Shown: piece by piece, positions 15,359-23,638 of the stretch
Layout of the letters: each line of letters opens with the position of its first letter
How positions within the stretch are numbered: the first letter of the stretch is position 1
DNA from: Erythrobacter sp.
GTDB lineage: Bacteria; Pseudomonadota; Alphaproteobacteria; Sphingomonadales; Sphingomonadaceae
Direction of reading: 5' to 3'
NCBI GenBank assembly: GCA_024642335.1
Contig: JAHEBH010000011.1
Span: forward strand, 1-58,246
DNA length: 58,246 nt
Notes under the pieces: generated by a model
The model's input: the letters and a program-made list of their open reading frames with translations, nothing else
The model's database searches: none
Told to the model about the DNA's origin: nothing
Made by a program: the position numbers and the translations under genes

Positions 15359-16123
15359 TTACCCCGGAACGAAGCCCCAAAGCGGGCGGTCCGCGCCGGG
15401 TGTCCCCTCGACCAGGCCTGCCGTCACTTCGAGACCCCAGCTGCTTGCGGCAAGCAACTCGCCGATCGCGAGCATGGCGAAGACCGAGCCGATTCCCCAC
15501 AGCCAAGCGGGATGGACGCGGCCGGTGCGCAGCAAGTCGACCACCAGCGCGATGAGTGGGAACACCATCGCCGCCGCGATCAGCACGGGGAAGACGTAAG
15601 GTACAAACAGTGGCAATGGCAGCAGCCGCGCAATCCCTGGCGCGCCGATCGAGGCGAGGCCGCACAGCATAAGCCGGCGGTGCCAGTCGGTCTTGCGCCA
15701 CATTGTCACCGCAACGCCGGTGAGGGCGGCGAAGCTGACGACATGCATCGAATTGACGAACAGGAACTCGCTCGTCCCCAGTAACGGCGGGCCGCCGTGG
15801 AGGCGCAAGCTGGCGATCGTCATGGCGAGCCCGAGGATGACCAGCACCGGCAGCCAGGCGAGCGCGATCATCCCCACCAGGCGATGTCGCTTGATGTTGT
15901 TGCTCAGGGCGAGTGCGGACTGGGTCACCGCAAGAACCAGCCAGCCGATGTAGGCAAGCGCGTGGATGTGGAACACCAGCGGCGGATTGGGCAACGCCTG
16001 CCCACGCATGACGTTGAGCCCAAAGCCCGCGACCGTCAGCAATGATATCACCACAGACATGACCAGGAAGAACTTGCGTTCCTGGGTTTCGGCGCTCTTC
16101 ATTCCCTGCGTTACTGTTGCCAT
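15359..16123 (-). CDS. Seven-helix-type membrane protein, paralogue 3 of a tandem array
   Basis: 254 residues with the same layout as its neighbours: a soluble N-terminus ending in TQERKFF, a first helix, then His52/His54 (FHIHALAYIGW), His80 in a NNIKRHRLVG loop, TDWHRRLML, and GRVHPAWLWG near the end. Here the usual QNW of the second motif reads QSA and the loop has lost the GN/SLH form, so it is the most diverged copy in that loop. It has an extra C-terminal tail of about 30 residues. It begins 17 bases beyond the stop of paralogue 2. Function unknown. Confidence 0.78.
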   Translation of the reverse strand: MATVTQGMKSAETQERKFFLVMSVVISLLTVAGFGLNVMRGQALPNPPLVFHIHALAYIGWLVLAVTQSALALSNNIKRHRLVGMIALAWLPVLVILGLAMTIASLRLHGGPPLLGTSEFLFVNSMHVVSFAALTGVAVTMWRKTDWHRRLMLCGLASIGAPGIARLLPLPLFVPYVFPVLIAAAMVFPLIALVVDLLRTGRVHPAWLWGIGSVFAMLAIGELLAASSWGLEVTAGLVEGTPGADRPLWGFVPG

Positions 16124-16140
16124 TTGTTCTCTCCCGAAAA

Positions 16141-16854
16141 TTAGCTGCCCAGTCCGTTGGCAAAGTCCGCGAATGGAGCAAACTGCGGCAGGCCGCCGAT
16201 CAGCAATCCCATCGCCACCGTCGCGCCCGCTCCCCAGAAATAGGCCGGGTGGATATTGCCGCGCGTCCGCCAGTCGAAGATCATCCCGATCGCGATGATC
16301 GAGAGCACGAACAAGGTGCGGTTGAGCGTGCTGGGAATACCGAGCATGACCAGGATCCGTCCGAAGCTGGGCAAAGACAGCGCGGCCAGCGCGCCCAGCA
16401 TCAGCCTCTTGTGCCAGTCGGCATGCTTGCGCTTGGAGATGGCCGCAGCGAACAGCACGGAAAATGCTGCCATGGTTGCGCCATTGAGCGCCAGAAGCTC
16501 AGGCGGTGCGAACATCCCATCGCCGCGATCGGCAATGATGTTGTAGACGCTCAGGCTCATCCCGCACACGACCAGCCAGGCGCCGTAGAATGCGCCAAAC
16601 ACGCCCAGCCTGCGGTGCAGCGCGACATTGCCGTCGACCACCAGCCAGTTCTGTAGTGCATAGAAGCCGAGCCAGCCCATCTGGCTCACTGCGTGGACGT
16701 GGACCCACCACGGCGCGCCCCAGCTCGAAATCCCGGCAATCTGGAACCAGCCGAAGCCGAGCAGCGCCGCAGCGATCAGCAGCAACGCCATGGCAAAGAA
16801 GAATTGGCGCTCGCGGGTCGCAAGGTCGGTTGTGGGTGATGCGATGGTGGCCAT
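16141..16854 (-). CDS. Seven-helix-type membrane protein, paralogue 2 of a tandem array
   Basis: 237 residues starting at the ATG at 16854, just after the TAA of paralogue 1 (16860-16862). The N-terminus MATIASPTTDLATRERQFFF closely resembles those of paralogues 3 and 4. Motifs are His52/His54 (VHVHAVSQMGW), LQNWLVVDGNVALHRRLG with His80, ADWHKRLM, and GNIHPAYFWG. It has the same predicted seven-segment topology. A longer start at 16893 would overlap paralogue 1 and add 13 residues with no family support. Function unknown; translation is probably coupled to the gene upstream. Confidence 0.78.
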   Translation of the reverse strand: MATIASPTTDLATRERQFFFAMALLLIAAALLGFGWFQIAGISSWGAPWWVHVHAVSQMGWLGFYALQNWLVVDGNVALHRRLGVFGAFYGAWLVVCGMSLSVYNIIADRGDGMFAPPELLALNGATMAAFSVLFAAAISKRKHADWHKRLMLGALAALSLPSFGRILVMLGIPSTLNRTLFVLSIIAIGMIFDWRTRGNIHPAYFWGAGATVAMGLLIGGLPQFAPFADFANGLGS

Positions 16855-16859
16855 GGGCG

Positions 16860-17600
16860 TTACCCTACCAGTGCCTTCACAAGCTCGTTCCACGGCTCGA
16901 ACCGGGGCAGAACGTTAGGCGTGGCCCTTTGTATCGCGACCATGACGAACAGTGCGATCGTCGCCTTGTGCACATGGCCCAGGGCCTTGCGGTCATGCCA
17001 GGCGATGACAGCAACGAAGGCCAGCTGGAGAGCGATGCTCAGGACAGGCTGGACCGGGCCGGAGAGGAAGGAAAGCCACCGATTTATGCCTGCCGCCGAC
17101 AGCATCAGCGTCGCCCCGAACATCAGCCGCCTGTGCCATTGCGTGTCGCGCCGCAGGACCAGCGCCCAGACGATAAGCCCGGCAAACGCAAGAGTGTCGG
17201 CAACTCCAAGAGCGAGGAAGCTGGACGGTGTAAATCCGGCCGAGCCCGTGCGCCCCTCGACGATGACTCCCATCGTCACGACGTAATTGGCGACCACGAT
17301 GGCCGCGACCAGCAACAACGCCGACCGGCCGAGCAAGCGGTGCAAAGAGAGATTGCCGCGCCAGGCGAGCCAGTTCTGGGTGCAGAATAACGCCAGCCAT
17401 CCGACAAGGAGGAAGGCGTGGCCATGGACGCGCACCGGCGCCCCGACCGGATCGGTGATGCCGCGCGCTGCCAGTTGCGCGAAGCCGAGGAATGTAAACA
17501 GCGAGAGCGCGACGGATATTCCCAGGAAGAATCCCTGGTCCGCGCGATAGTTCTTCGGATTTATGCCGGAGGCACTTCCCCCCTCGACGATAGTAGCCAT
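16860..17600 (-). CDS. Seven-helix-type membrane protein, paralogue 1 of a tandem array
   Basis: 246 residues from the ATG at 17600, which has a strong GGGGGAGG site. It is the first gene of the four-copy array. It carries His59/His61 (VHGHAFLLVGW), TQNWLAWRGNLSLHRLLG with His87, and TQWHRRLMFG; at the C-terminal motif it has GHVHKA in place of GxxHPA plus Trp, so it diverges at the end. The array reads leftward 1-2-3-4 and on toward nadA; an MBL-fold hydrolase gene lies 65 bases upstream on the same strand. Function unknown. Confidence 0.78.
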   Translation of the reverse strand: MATIVEGGSASGINPKNYRADQGFFLGISVALSLFTFLGFAQLAARGITDPVGAPVRVHGHAFLLVGWLALFCTQNWLAWRGNLSLHRLLGRSALLLVAAIVVANYVVTMGVIVEGRTGSAGFTPSSFLALGVADTLAFAGLIVWALVLRRDTQWHRRLMFGATLMLSAAGINRWLSFLSGPVQPVLSIALQLAFVAVIAWHDRKALGHVHKATIALFVMVAIQRATPNVLPRFEPWNELVKALVG

Positions 17601-17665
17601 GCCCAAAACCTCCCCCAAAGTCTGGTGCAACCCTGAGGAGGAGAGTGTCAGGTATCGGCAAGGAG

Positions 17666-18544
17666 TCAATCTGGATTCGTGAGGTTCCAGACATCCTGGT
17701 TGAGGCAAGCGCGCGCCTGGCGTTCCAGTTCGAGCAGATGCGCATGCACGCTTTGCGATGCGGCGGGCCACAGCCGTTCGTGCACGCCCTTGTACATGAC
17801 GGGCACCAGATCAGCGATGGTACGCGGCTGTTCCGCCAGCAGTTTGACGATCTGCCGCTCGCGCTGCTTGCGGTGGCCGACCATGCCGCGCACCAGTTGC
17901 CGCGTCTTGTCTATCGCGGGGCCATGAGCGGGATAGTAGATGCGGTCTTCACGCTCGTAGAGTTTCATCAGGCTGGCCATGTAATCGGCCATGTCGCCAT
18001 CGGGCGGCACCACCACGCTGGTGGACCAGGCCATGACATGATCGCCGGTAAAGAGCGCACCTGTCTCCTCCAGCGCATAGCACAGGTGATTGGAGGTATG
18101 GCCTGGCGTGGCAACGGCGGAGAGCGTCCAGCCGGGACCTGCAATGCTTTCGCCATCGGCAAGCACGCGGTCGGGTGCATAGCCCTTGTCGAACGGTGCA
18201 TCCACGCGCGGGGCGCTGCTTTCGATCACCAGCGGAGCGCAGCCGACAATGGGTGCGCCGGTCATGGCGGCGAGCGGCGCGGCAGCGGGCGAATGGTCGC
18301 GGTGGGTGTGCGTGCAGCAGATCGCGACGACTCTCGCACCGGCGATGGCTGCTTCGAGCGCGGCGAGGTGGCCCGGATCGTCCGGCCCCGGATCGATCAC
18401 CGCCAACCCTTCGTCGGTGCCGACCAGGTAAGTTTGCGTTCCCGTATAGGTGAAGGGCGAGCCGTTGGGCGCCAGCACGCGCGCCACCAGCGGTTCCAGG
18501 CGCTCGCATTTACCGGTGGGCCAGGGTTGCGGAGGAAGGGCCAT
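17666..18544 (-). CDS. MBL-fold metallo-hydrolase
   Basis: A 292-residue metallo-beta-lactamase-fold hydrolase. The metal motif HxHxDH appears as THTHRDHS; further ligands are the histidine in ATPGHTSNHLCY, the aspartate in LFTGDHVMAWS, and a late YPAHGP. The C-terminal part (residues about 220-285) is a winged-helix-like extension as in human LACTB2-like proteins. The start was placed at the ATG at 18544 (MALPPQPWPTG) because the next region, VARVLAPNGSPFTYTGTQTY, is the conserved beginning of this subfamily; ATGs at 18553 and 18580 are alternatives. It is divergent from glpK, only 34 bases away. Substrate unknown; hydrolysis of an ester, thioester or RNA is possible. Confidence 0.82.
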   Translation of the reverse strand: MALPPQPWPTGKCERLEPLVARVLAPNGSPFTYTGTQTYLVGTDEGLAVIDPGPDDPGHLAALEAAIAGARVVAICCTHTHRDHSPAAAPLAAMTGAPIVGCAPLVIESSAPRVDAPFDKGYAPDRVLADGESIAGPGWTLSAVATPGHTSNHLCYALEETGALFTGDHVMAWSTSVVVPPDGDMADYMASLMKLYEREDRIYYPAHGPAIDKTRQLVRGMVGHRKQRERQIVKLLAEQPRTIADLVPVMYKGVHERLWPAASQSVHAHLLELERQARACLNQDVWNLTNPD

Positions 18545-18578
18545 GCGCCGCATATGGGGGAAGAGTGAAAGGAATGCC

Positions 18579-20051
18579 ATGAGCGATCGCTTGATCCTGG
18601 TGCTGGATGAAGGAACCACGTCGACGCGGGCCATGCTCTTCGGAGCCGATGGCAAGCAGCATGGTGTGTCCCAGCGCGAACTGACGCAGCATTATCCGAG
18701 AAGCGGATGGGTCGAGCATGATGCGGCGGAGATATGGGAAAAGACGCTCGCCTGCGCGCAGGAGATGGCGGAAAAGGCTGGCGGCGCGGATCGTGTGGCT
18801 GCGATCGGCATCACCAACCAGCGCGAAACCGTTGTTGCATGGGACAAGCAGACAGGCGAACCTCTGGCGCGTGCGCTGGTCTGGCAGGATCGCCGCACCG
18901 CCGGATTTTGTGCCGAACTGAAGGCGGCGGGGCACGAGGCGGCGGTGCAGGCAAAGACCGGCCTGCTGCTCGATCCCTATTTCTCCGCCACCAAGATGCG
19001 CTGGCTGATCGACAATGACCCGGCCGTTTCTGCCGCCGCGCAGGATGGGCGGCTGGCATTCGGGACAATGGAAAGCTGGCTTGTTTTCAAGCTGACCGGG
19101 GGCCTGCATCTCAGCGACGCCAGCAATGCCAGCCGCACGCTCTTGCTTGGCCTTGAAGGCGCGGGTTTCGATCCGGAGCTGTGCGGGATTTTCGGTGTAC
19201 CGATGGCCGCACTTCCCATGGTAGTCGACAATGCGGGCGATCTGGGCATGACATCGCCGGACCTTTTCGGGCGGGCGATCCCCATCACTGGCATGGCGGG
19301 TGACCAGCAGGCCGCGACATTGGGGCAGGGCTGCTTCAAACCCGGAGATACCAAGGTCACCTATGGCACCGGCGCTTTCATCCTCACCAGCACGGGCGAG
19401 GCGCTGCCGCGGTCGGACAATCGCCTGCTCGGCACCATATTGTGCCAACTGGGAGGCAAACGTCTCTATGCGGTCGAGGGATCGGTTTTCGTTGCGGGCA
19501 GTCTGATCAAATGGCTGCGCGATTCACTCGGCATCATCGAGACGGCTGACGAGACCGAGGCGCTTGCCCGTTCTATCGATGACAGCCACGGGGTGGTGAT
19601 CGTGCCTGCACACACCGGGCTGGGAGCACCGCATTGGCAACCCGATGCGCGCGGGGTCATCAGTGGGCTCAGCTTTGCGGCAGGCAAGGCGCATCTGGCG
19701 CGCGCTGCGCTGGAGGCCATGTCCTACCAGACGCATGACCTTGCGCGTGCCTATGCGGCTGACGGGGTAGAGTGGACCTCGCTCAGGATCGACGGCGGGA
19801 TGAGCGCCAATGACTGGATGGTACAGGACATCGCCGACTTGCTCGACCTGCCCGTGATCCGGCCCGATTTCGTGGAGACAACAGCGCTGGGCGCGGCCAT
19901 GCTTGCGGCAGTGGGTGCAGGGATACATGCCAGCCTGGAGGACGCCGCACGGGCCATGATTGGCGCAACAACCACGTTCAAGCCGACGATGTCCGCAGAA
20001 CTCAGGGAACAGCGCCTCGCAGCATGGGCCGAAGCGCTGGCCAAGGTCTGA
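18579..20051 (+). CDS. glpK: Glycerol kinase GlpK
   Basis: Phosphorylates glycerol to sn-glycerol 3-phosphate with ATP. The 490-residue FGGY-family protein begins LILVLDEGTTSTRAMLF, has GITNQRETVVAWD and the substrate loop ALVWQDRRTA, GMAGDQQAATLGQGC, the ATP-site GTGAFIL and RIDGGMSANDWMVQ near the C-terminus. The start is the ATG at 18579 with GAAAGG upstream. glpD, glpF and glpR are not next to it, so it stands alone between the MBL hydrolase and DUF1465. Confidence 0.95.
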   Translation: MSDRLILVLDEGTTSTRAMLFGADGKQHGVSQRELTQHYPRSGWVEHDAAEIWEKTLACAQEMAEKAGGADRVAAIGITNQRETVVAWDKQTGEPLARALVWQDRRTAGFCAELKAAGHEAAVQAKTGLLLDPYFSATKMRWLIDNDPAVSAAAQDGRLAFGTMESWLVFKLTGGLHLSDASNASRTLLLGLEGAGFDPELCGIFGVPMAALPMVVDNAGDLGMTSPDLFGRAIPITGMAGDQQAATLGQGCFKPGDTKVTYGTGAFILTSTGEALPRSDNRLLGTILCQLGGKRLYAVEGSVFVAGSLIKWLRDSLGIIETADETEALARSIDDSHGVVIVPAHTGLGAPHWQPDARGVISGLSFAAGKAHLARAALEAMSYQTHDLARAYAADGVEWTSLRIDGGMSANDWMVQDIADLLDLPVIRPDFVETTALGAAMLAAVGAGIHASLEDAARAMIGATTTFKPTMSAELREQRLAAWAEALAKV

Positions 20052-20519
20052 TCAGCTGGTCGCCAGCGCTTCGTTCAGCCTCTCGTGCAAACGCAGGATG
20101 GCGGCTGGCTGCATTTCGAACTGCTTGCGCCATGACGTGTCGAGTCTCTCGATCCGCTGGTAGAAGCGCTTGCTGCGCATCACCAGGTCGCGCAGTTCGG
20201 GTGCCAGCAATTCCAGCTGGCCCGGATCGGTTTCCGGCTGCGGCGGAGGCAGCCTTCCATGGCGGCGCAACTGGAATTCGGACAATTCGCCGTTGATATA
20301 GGCCTTGTGGTTCAGCAGCCAGGCGATGGCATGCATCATCCGTGTGGTGGTGCGCAGCGCTTCGCAGGAGAGCGTAATACGGGCCGTGGGTTCATCACCG
20401 ATAACCGCGCCCTGCCTGCTCGACATATCGAAGGCGTCGCGCGCCTCTTCTGCCAGCTCCAGCGCTTCGCGATACAGCGTCTCCACGATTGCGGGGCTGA
20501 TATCAGCGGGGTTTCTCAT
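20052..20519 (-). CDS. DUF1465 family protein
   Basis: A 155-residue cytoplasmic protein with the features of DUF1465, a family found across alphaproteobacteria: long amphipathic helices, with SCEALRTTTRMMHAIAWLLNHKAY in the middle and LRDLVMRSKRFYQRIERLD near the end. Residues 24-45 contain a DMSSRQGAV motif. It has no membrane segment or known catalytic site. Its stop is directly adjacent to the glpK stop (convergent). In related genomes the family lies near the ydcH and ptsP genes, as here. Function unknown. Confidence 0.8.
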   Translation of the reverse strand: MRNPADISPAIVETLYREALELAEEARDAFDMSSRQGAVIGDEPTARITLSCEALRTTTRMMHAIAWLLNHKAYINGELSEFQLRRHGRLPPPQPETDPGQLELLAPELRDLVMRSKRFYQRIERLDTSWRKQFEMQPAAILRLHERLNEALATS

Positions 20520-20655
20520 TTGGTCTTGCTAACCCGATCAAGGGAGTCGCGCCAGTGGCAGTTTGGTTAATTTCCTTATCGATATGGGACTGTCCCGCAT
20601 GGAAACGGATTGGTCTTCTGGCGGAAAATACGGATTGACAGGATGAAGGGTCCGC

Positions 20656-20853
20656 TCAGGCGATGATGTCGGGGGTAAGATAATCCTCGATCAGGCTGAT
20701 CTGGTCTTTCAGCAGCAGCTTGCGTTTTTTCAGCCGCGCGACCTGCAGTTGGTCGGGGCCTCCTGCTTCCGTAAGCGCGGCGATGGCGGCGTCCAGATCG
20801 CGATGTTCCACGCGCAATGCAGTCAGCCTCTTGCGCATTTCTTCTTCGGTCAC
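20656..20853 (-). CDS. YdcH family (DUF465) small coiled-coil protein, copy 1
   Basis: 65 residues from GTG 20853, preceded by GGGAG. The sequence is two helices with heptad-like spacing: LRVEHRDLDAAIAAL, then DQLQVARLKKRKLLLKDQIS, the mark of the YdcH/DUF465 family. These tiny proteins are common in proteobacteria and have no settled function. The longer reading from 20943 adds residues without family similarity and lacks a ribosome-binding site. A paralogue is encoded divergently at 21019. Confidence 0.78.
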   Translation of the reverse strand: MTEEEMRKRLTALRVEHRDLDAAIAALTEAGGPDQLQVARLKKRKLLLKDQISLIEDYLTPDIIA

Positions 20854-20983
20854 CGAGCTACTCCCAACCCAAACCAGTCTGGCTGCGGCACATAATGCCA
20901 CCTTGTTAATTGCCGATTTAGGGCTTCTGTGATTTGATGACAATTGCGCGGCTCACATGGGTTGCGAGTCGCGTTGACCATCA

Positions 20984-21000
20984 TTCGTGGTTCCCACGAA
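20984..21000 (+). promoter_or_regulatory. 5'-leader hairpin before the second ydcH-like gene
   Basis: A perfect 7-base stem (TTCGTGG / CCACGAA) with a 3-base loop ends seven bases before the AGGAGAA ribosome-binding site at 21008-21014 of the small gene starting at 21019. It could affect mRNA stability or be a weak terminator for readthrough; no T-run follows. Confidence 0.35.
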
Positions 21001-21018
21001 GACGACAGGAGAACGCCG

Positions 21019-21174
21019 ATGGAATCCTCGCATGTCACCGCCCTTCAATCCAAGCACGATGGATTGGAACGCCGCCTCAAGGAAGAGATGAACAGGCCTT
21101 TCCCGGACATGAAGACGATCCAGACGATCAAGAAGCAGAAGCTGCTGTTGAAGGAAGAGATGAGTCTCAATTGA
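21019..21174 (+). CDS. YdcH family (DUF465) small protein, copy 2
   Basis: 51 residues from the ATG at 21019, which has AGGAGAA upstream. The protein is short, charged and helical: LQSKHDGLERRLKEEM, then IQTIKKQKLLLKEEM. The KK(R/Q)KLLLK core is shared with the divergent copy 1, and a histidine is conserved in the first helix. A longer reading from 20944 includes the hairpin region and lacks family similarity. It precedes ptsP by 89 bases on the same strand. Confidence 0.75.
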   Translation: MESSHVTALQSKHDGLERRLKEEMNRPFPDMKTIQTIKKQKLLLKEEMSLN

Positions 21175-21263
21175 GCTTGAAAATCATCCGTATGGCCTGA
21201 ATTTCTGCAAAGGCTATCCACGATAACATTTTCAAAGCCGCGATAATGCGATAACCCGCTCCT

Positions 21264-23537
21264 ATGCCAGGAGCAGCCGCTGCCGCCCGTACTATCCTCA
21301 CCCGCTTGCACGAGGTCATGGCCGCGCGCACGCACGCGCAGGCCAAGCTCAACCAGGTGGTCGACATTATCGGCGAATCGCTCGATAGCGAGGTGTGTTC
21401 GATCTACCTCCTGCGCGATGGGATGCTGGAACTCTTTGCCACCCGCGGCCTTAACCAGAGCGCGGTGCATGTCACCCGGCTGGGCGTGGGAGAGGGCCTG
21501 ACGGGCACTATCGCCGCGAACATCGAAACGCTGAACCTGGACGAGGCTGCGACGCATCCCGAATTCCAGTACCGCCCGGAGACGGGAGAGGAAAAGTTCC
21601 ACTCCTTCGCGGGCGTTCCCATTGTCCGACGCGAACGATCTATCGGCGTGGTAACCGTGCAGCATGTCGAGCCGCGCAAGTACGAGGAAGTGGAGATCGA
21701 GGCGTTGCAGACCGTCGCCATGGTGCTGGCGGAGCTGATCCACAATGCCGGGCTGGTCGACGGGGAAGGCCTGGGCGACCGGTCCGAAGCGCAAAGCGGC
21801 CAGCTGGTGCTGGAAGGCATGCATCTGGTCAAGGGGCTGGGCTACGGCAAGGCCGTGTTCCACCAGCCGCGCATCACTATCGAGCAGACGGTGGCGGAAG
21901 ACATCGAGGCTGAACGCCAGCGCGTCTATCTCGCTTTCGACAAGATGCGCGAGCAGATCGACAAGATGACCGGACAGGCCGAATTCGGCGTGGGCGGAGA
22001 GCATGAGCAGGTGCTCGAGACCTACAAGATGTTCGCCTATGACGAAGGCTGGTCGCGCCGGATCAACGAGGCGATCGACAGCGGCCTTACCGCAGAAGCC
22101 GCCATCGAGCGCGTCCAGCAGCGTACCCGCCAGCGCATGCGCGAGATTTCCGACCCTTTGCTGCAGGAGCGGATGCACGATCTGGAGGACTTGGCCAACC
22201 GCTTGATCCGCATCGTTTCGGGCCAGCTGGGCACGGCGGCGACGATGGGCCTTCACGGCGATTCCATCCTTATCGCCAAGAACCTCGGACCGGCCGAACT
22301 GCTCGAATATGACAAACGCCGCCTGAAAGGCGTGGTGCTGGAGGAAGGCTCCGCCACGGCGCATGTGGTGATCGTGGCGCGTGCCATGGGCGTGCCGGTG
22401 ATCGGCCGCGTGCGCAATTTGCGCGGGCTGGTGCGCGAAGGCGACACGGTGCTGCTGGATGGCGATGCCGCCAAGGTCACCATCCGTCCCGGGCAGGGCG
22501 TGATCAGCGCCTTTGAAACGCGCTTCGCGCGCATGAAGAAGCGCGAGGCCGCCTATGCTGCCCTGCGCGATGTCGAGCCTTTCACGCGCGATGGCGAACG
22601 CATTGAAGTGATGATGAATGCGGGCCTGCGTGACGATGTTTCCATGCTCAGCGTCACCGGCGCGGACGGCATCGGCCTTTATCGCACCGAATTCCAGTTC
22701 CTGGTTTCGGCCACGCTTCCCCAGCGCGACAAGCAGACGCGGCTCTATCGCGATGTGCTTGAAGCGGCCGGAGACAGGAAAGTAATCTTCCGCACCGTCG
22801 ATGTGGGCGGTGACAAGAGCCTGCCTTACCTTTCCAGCGAAACCAGCGCCGAAGACGAGAACCCGGCCATGGGCTGGCGCGCTCTGCGCCTGTCACTCGA
22901 ACGTGACGGCCTGCTCAAGATGCAGGCACGTGCCTTGCTGGAAGGCGCGGCAGGCCGAGAGCTCAATGTCATGTTCCCCATGGTTTCCGAAGTGTGGGAA
23001 TTCGACGCGGCAAAGGAAGTGTTCGATGGCCAGTTGGCCTATCTCAAGAAATGCAAGCACAAGCTGCCTTGCGCCATCAATTACGGCGTCATGCTGGAAG
23101 TGCCGTCGCTGGCCGAAGTGCTCGACCAGTTGCTGCCCAAGGTTTCCTTCATCTCCATCGGCACCAACGATCTGACGCAGTTTCTTTTCGCCGCCGACCG
23201 CGCCAACCCCGCGCTGGCGGAGCGTTATGACTGGCTCAGTCCGTCGATCATGCGCTTCCTCAAGCGGGTGGTGGACAATTGCACCGGGTCGCCGGTGAAG
23301 CTGGGCATTTGCGGCGAGATGGGCGGGCGCCGGCTGGAGGCGCTGGCCTTGCTGGGGATCGGGATGCGGCGCTTCTCCATCACGCCTGCAGCTGTCGGTC
23401 CGATCAAGGAACTCGTGCGCAAGGTGGATACAAAGGAAATCGGCGCGGCAATGAAAGGCTGGCTGGTGCATCCGCCGGAAAGCCTGCGCGAGACGCTGCA
23501 GGACTGGGCTCGGCAGCGCGGGATTGAAGTCGATTAG
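21264..23537 (+). CDS. ptsP: Phosphoenolpyruvate-protein phosphotransferase PtsP (enzyme I of the nitrogen PTS)
   Basis: Takes phosphate from phosphoenolpyruvate and passes it to NPr in the nitrogen-type phosphotransferase system. The 757 residues comprise an N-terminal GAF sensor domain (about 15-155, with DSEVCSIYLLRDG and SFAGVPIVRRERSIGV), an enzyme I N-terminal domain (about 180-300), the phosphohistidine domain with the active histidine in GSATAHVVIVARAMGVP, and a PEP-binding TIM barrel (GADGIGLYRTEFQFL, SIGTNDLTQFLFAADR, GICGEMGG). The GAF domain marks it as PtsP and not a sugar-transport enzyme I. Partners NPr and PtsN are not in the window. Confidence 0.95.
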   Translation: MPGAAAAARTILTRLHEVMAARTHAQAKLNQVVDIIGESLDSEVCSIYLLRDGMLELFATRGLNQSAVHVTRLGVGEGLTGTIAANIETLNLDEAATHPEFQYRPETGEEKFHSFAGVPIVRRERSIGVVTVQHVEPRKYEEVEIEALQTVAMVLAELIHNAGLVDGEGLGDRSEAQSGQLVLEGMHLVKGLGYGKAVFHQPRITIEQTVAEDIEAERQRVYLAFDKMREQIDKMTGQAEFGVGGEHEQVLETYKMFAYDEGWSRRINEAIDSGLTAEAAIERVQQRTRQRMREISDPLLQERMHDLEDLANRLIRIVSGQLGTAATMGLHGDSILIAKNLGPAELLEYDKRRLKGVVLEEGSATAHVVIVARAMGVPVIGRVRNLRGLVREGDTVLLDGDAAKVTIRPGQGVISAFETRFARMKKREAAYAALRDVEPFTRDGERIEVMMNAGLRDDVSMLSVTGADGIGLYRTEFQFLVSATLPQRDKQTRLYRDVLEAAGDRKVIFRTVDVGGDKSLPYLSSETSAEDENPAMGWRALRLSLERDGLLKMQARALLEGAAGRELNVMFPMVSEVWEFDAAKEVFDGQLAYLKKCKHKLPCAINYGVMLEVPSLAEVLDQLLPKVSFISIGTNDLTQFLFAADRANPALAERYDWLSPSIMRFLKRVVDNCTGSPVKLGICGEMGGRRLEALALLGIGMRRFSITPAAVGPIKELVRKVDTKEIGAAMKGWLVHPPESLRETLQDWARQRGIEVD

Positions 23538-23638
23538 GGACGGACAAGGCATTGCTTCCTTGACTTGTCGCCGCAGCGCTTCATTGATGGCGCACCGGGA
23601 GCTGAAAGGTTGCGTCGGGAAAACCGACCGGAGCATCG

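Noticed and set aside
14622-16181. A single 519-residue leftward open frame
   Set aside because: Its N-terminal half is an arginine-rich shadow of paralogue 3 in another frame. The real gene begins at GTG 15353 and aligns with the other paralogues from its first residue.
18450-18578. An N-terminal extension of glpK by 43 residues
   Set aside because: It overlaps the divergent MBL gene, lacks a ribosome-binding site, and GlpK proteins begin at the LILVLDEGTTST segment.
20905-20925. A CtrA box (TTAA-N7-TTAA) upstream of the ydcH copy 1 gene
   Set aside because: The second half reads TTTA, and no other supporting site was seen; a chance match is likely.
21045-22364. A 439-residue leftward open frame
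   Set aside because: It is antisense to ptsP, whose rightward product has clear GAF and enzyme I domains; the antisense product matches no family and begins inside ydcH copy 2.
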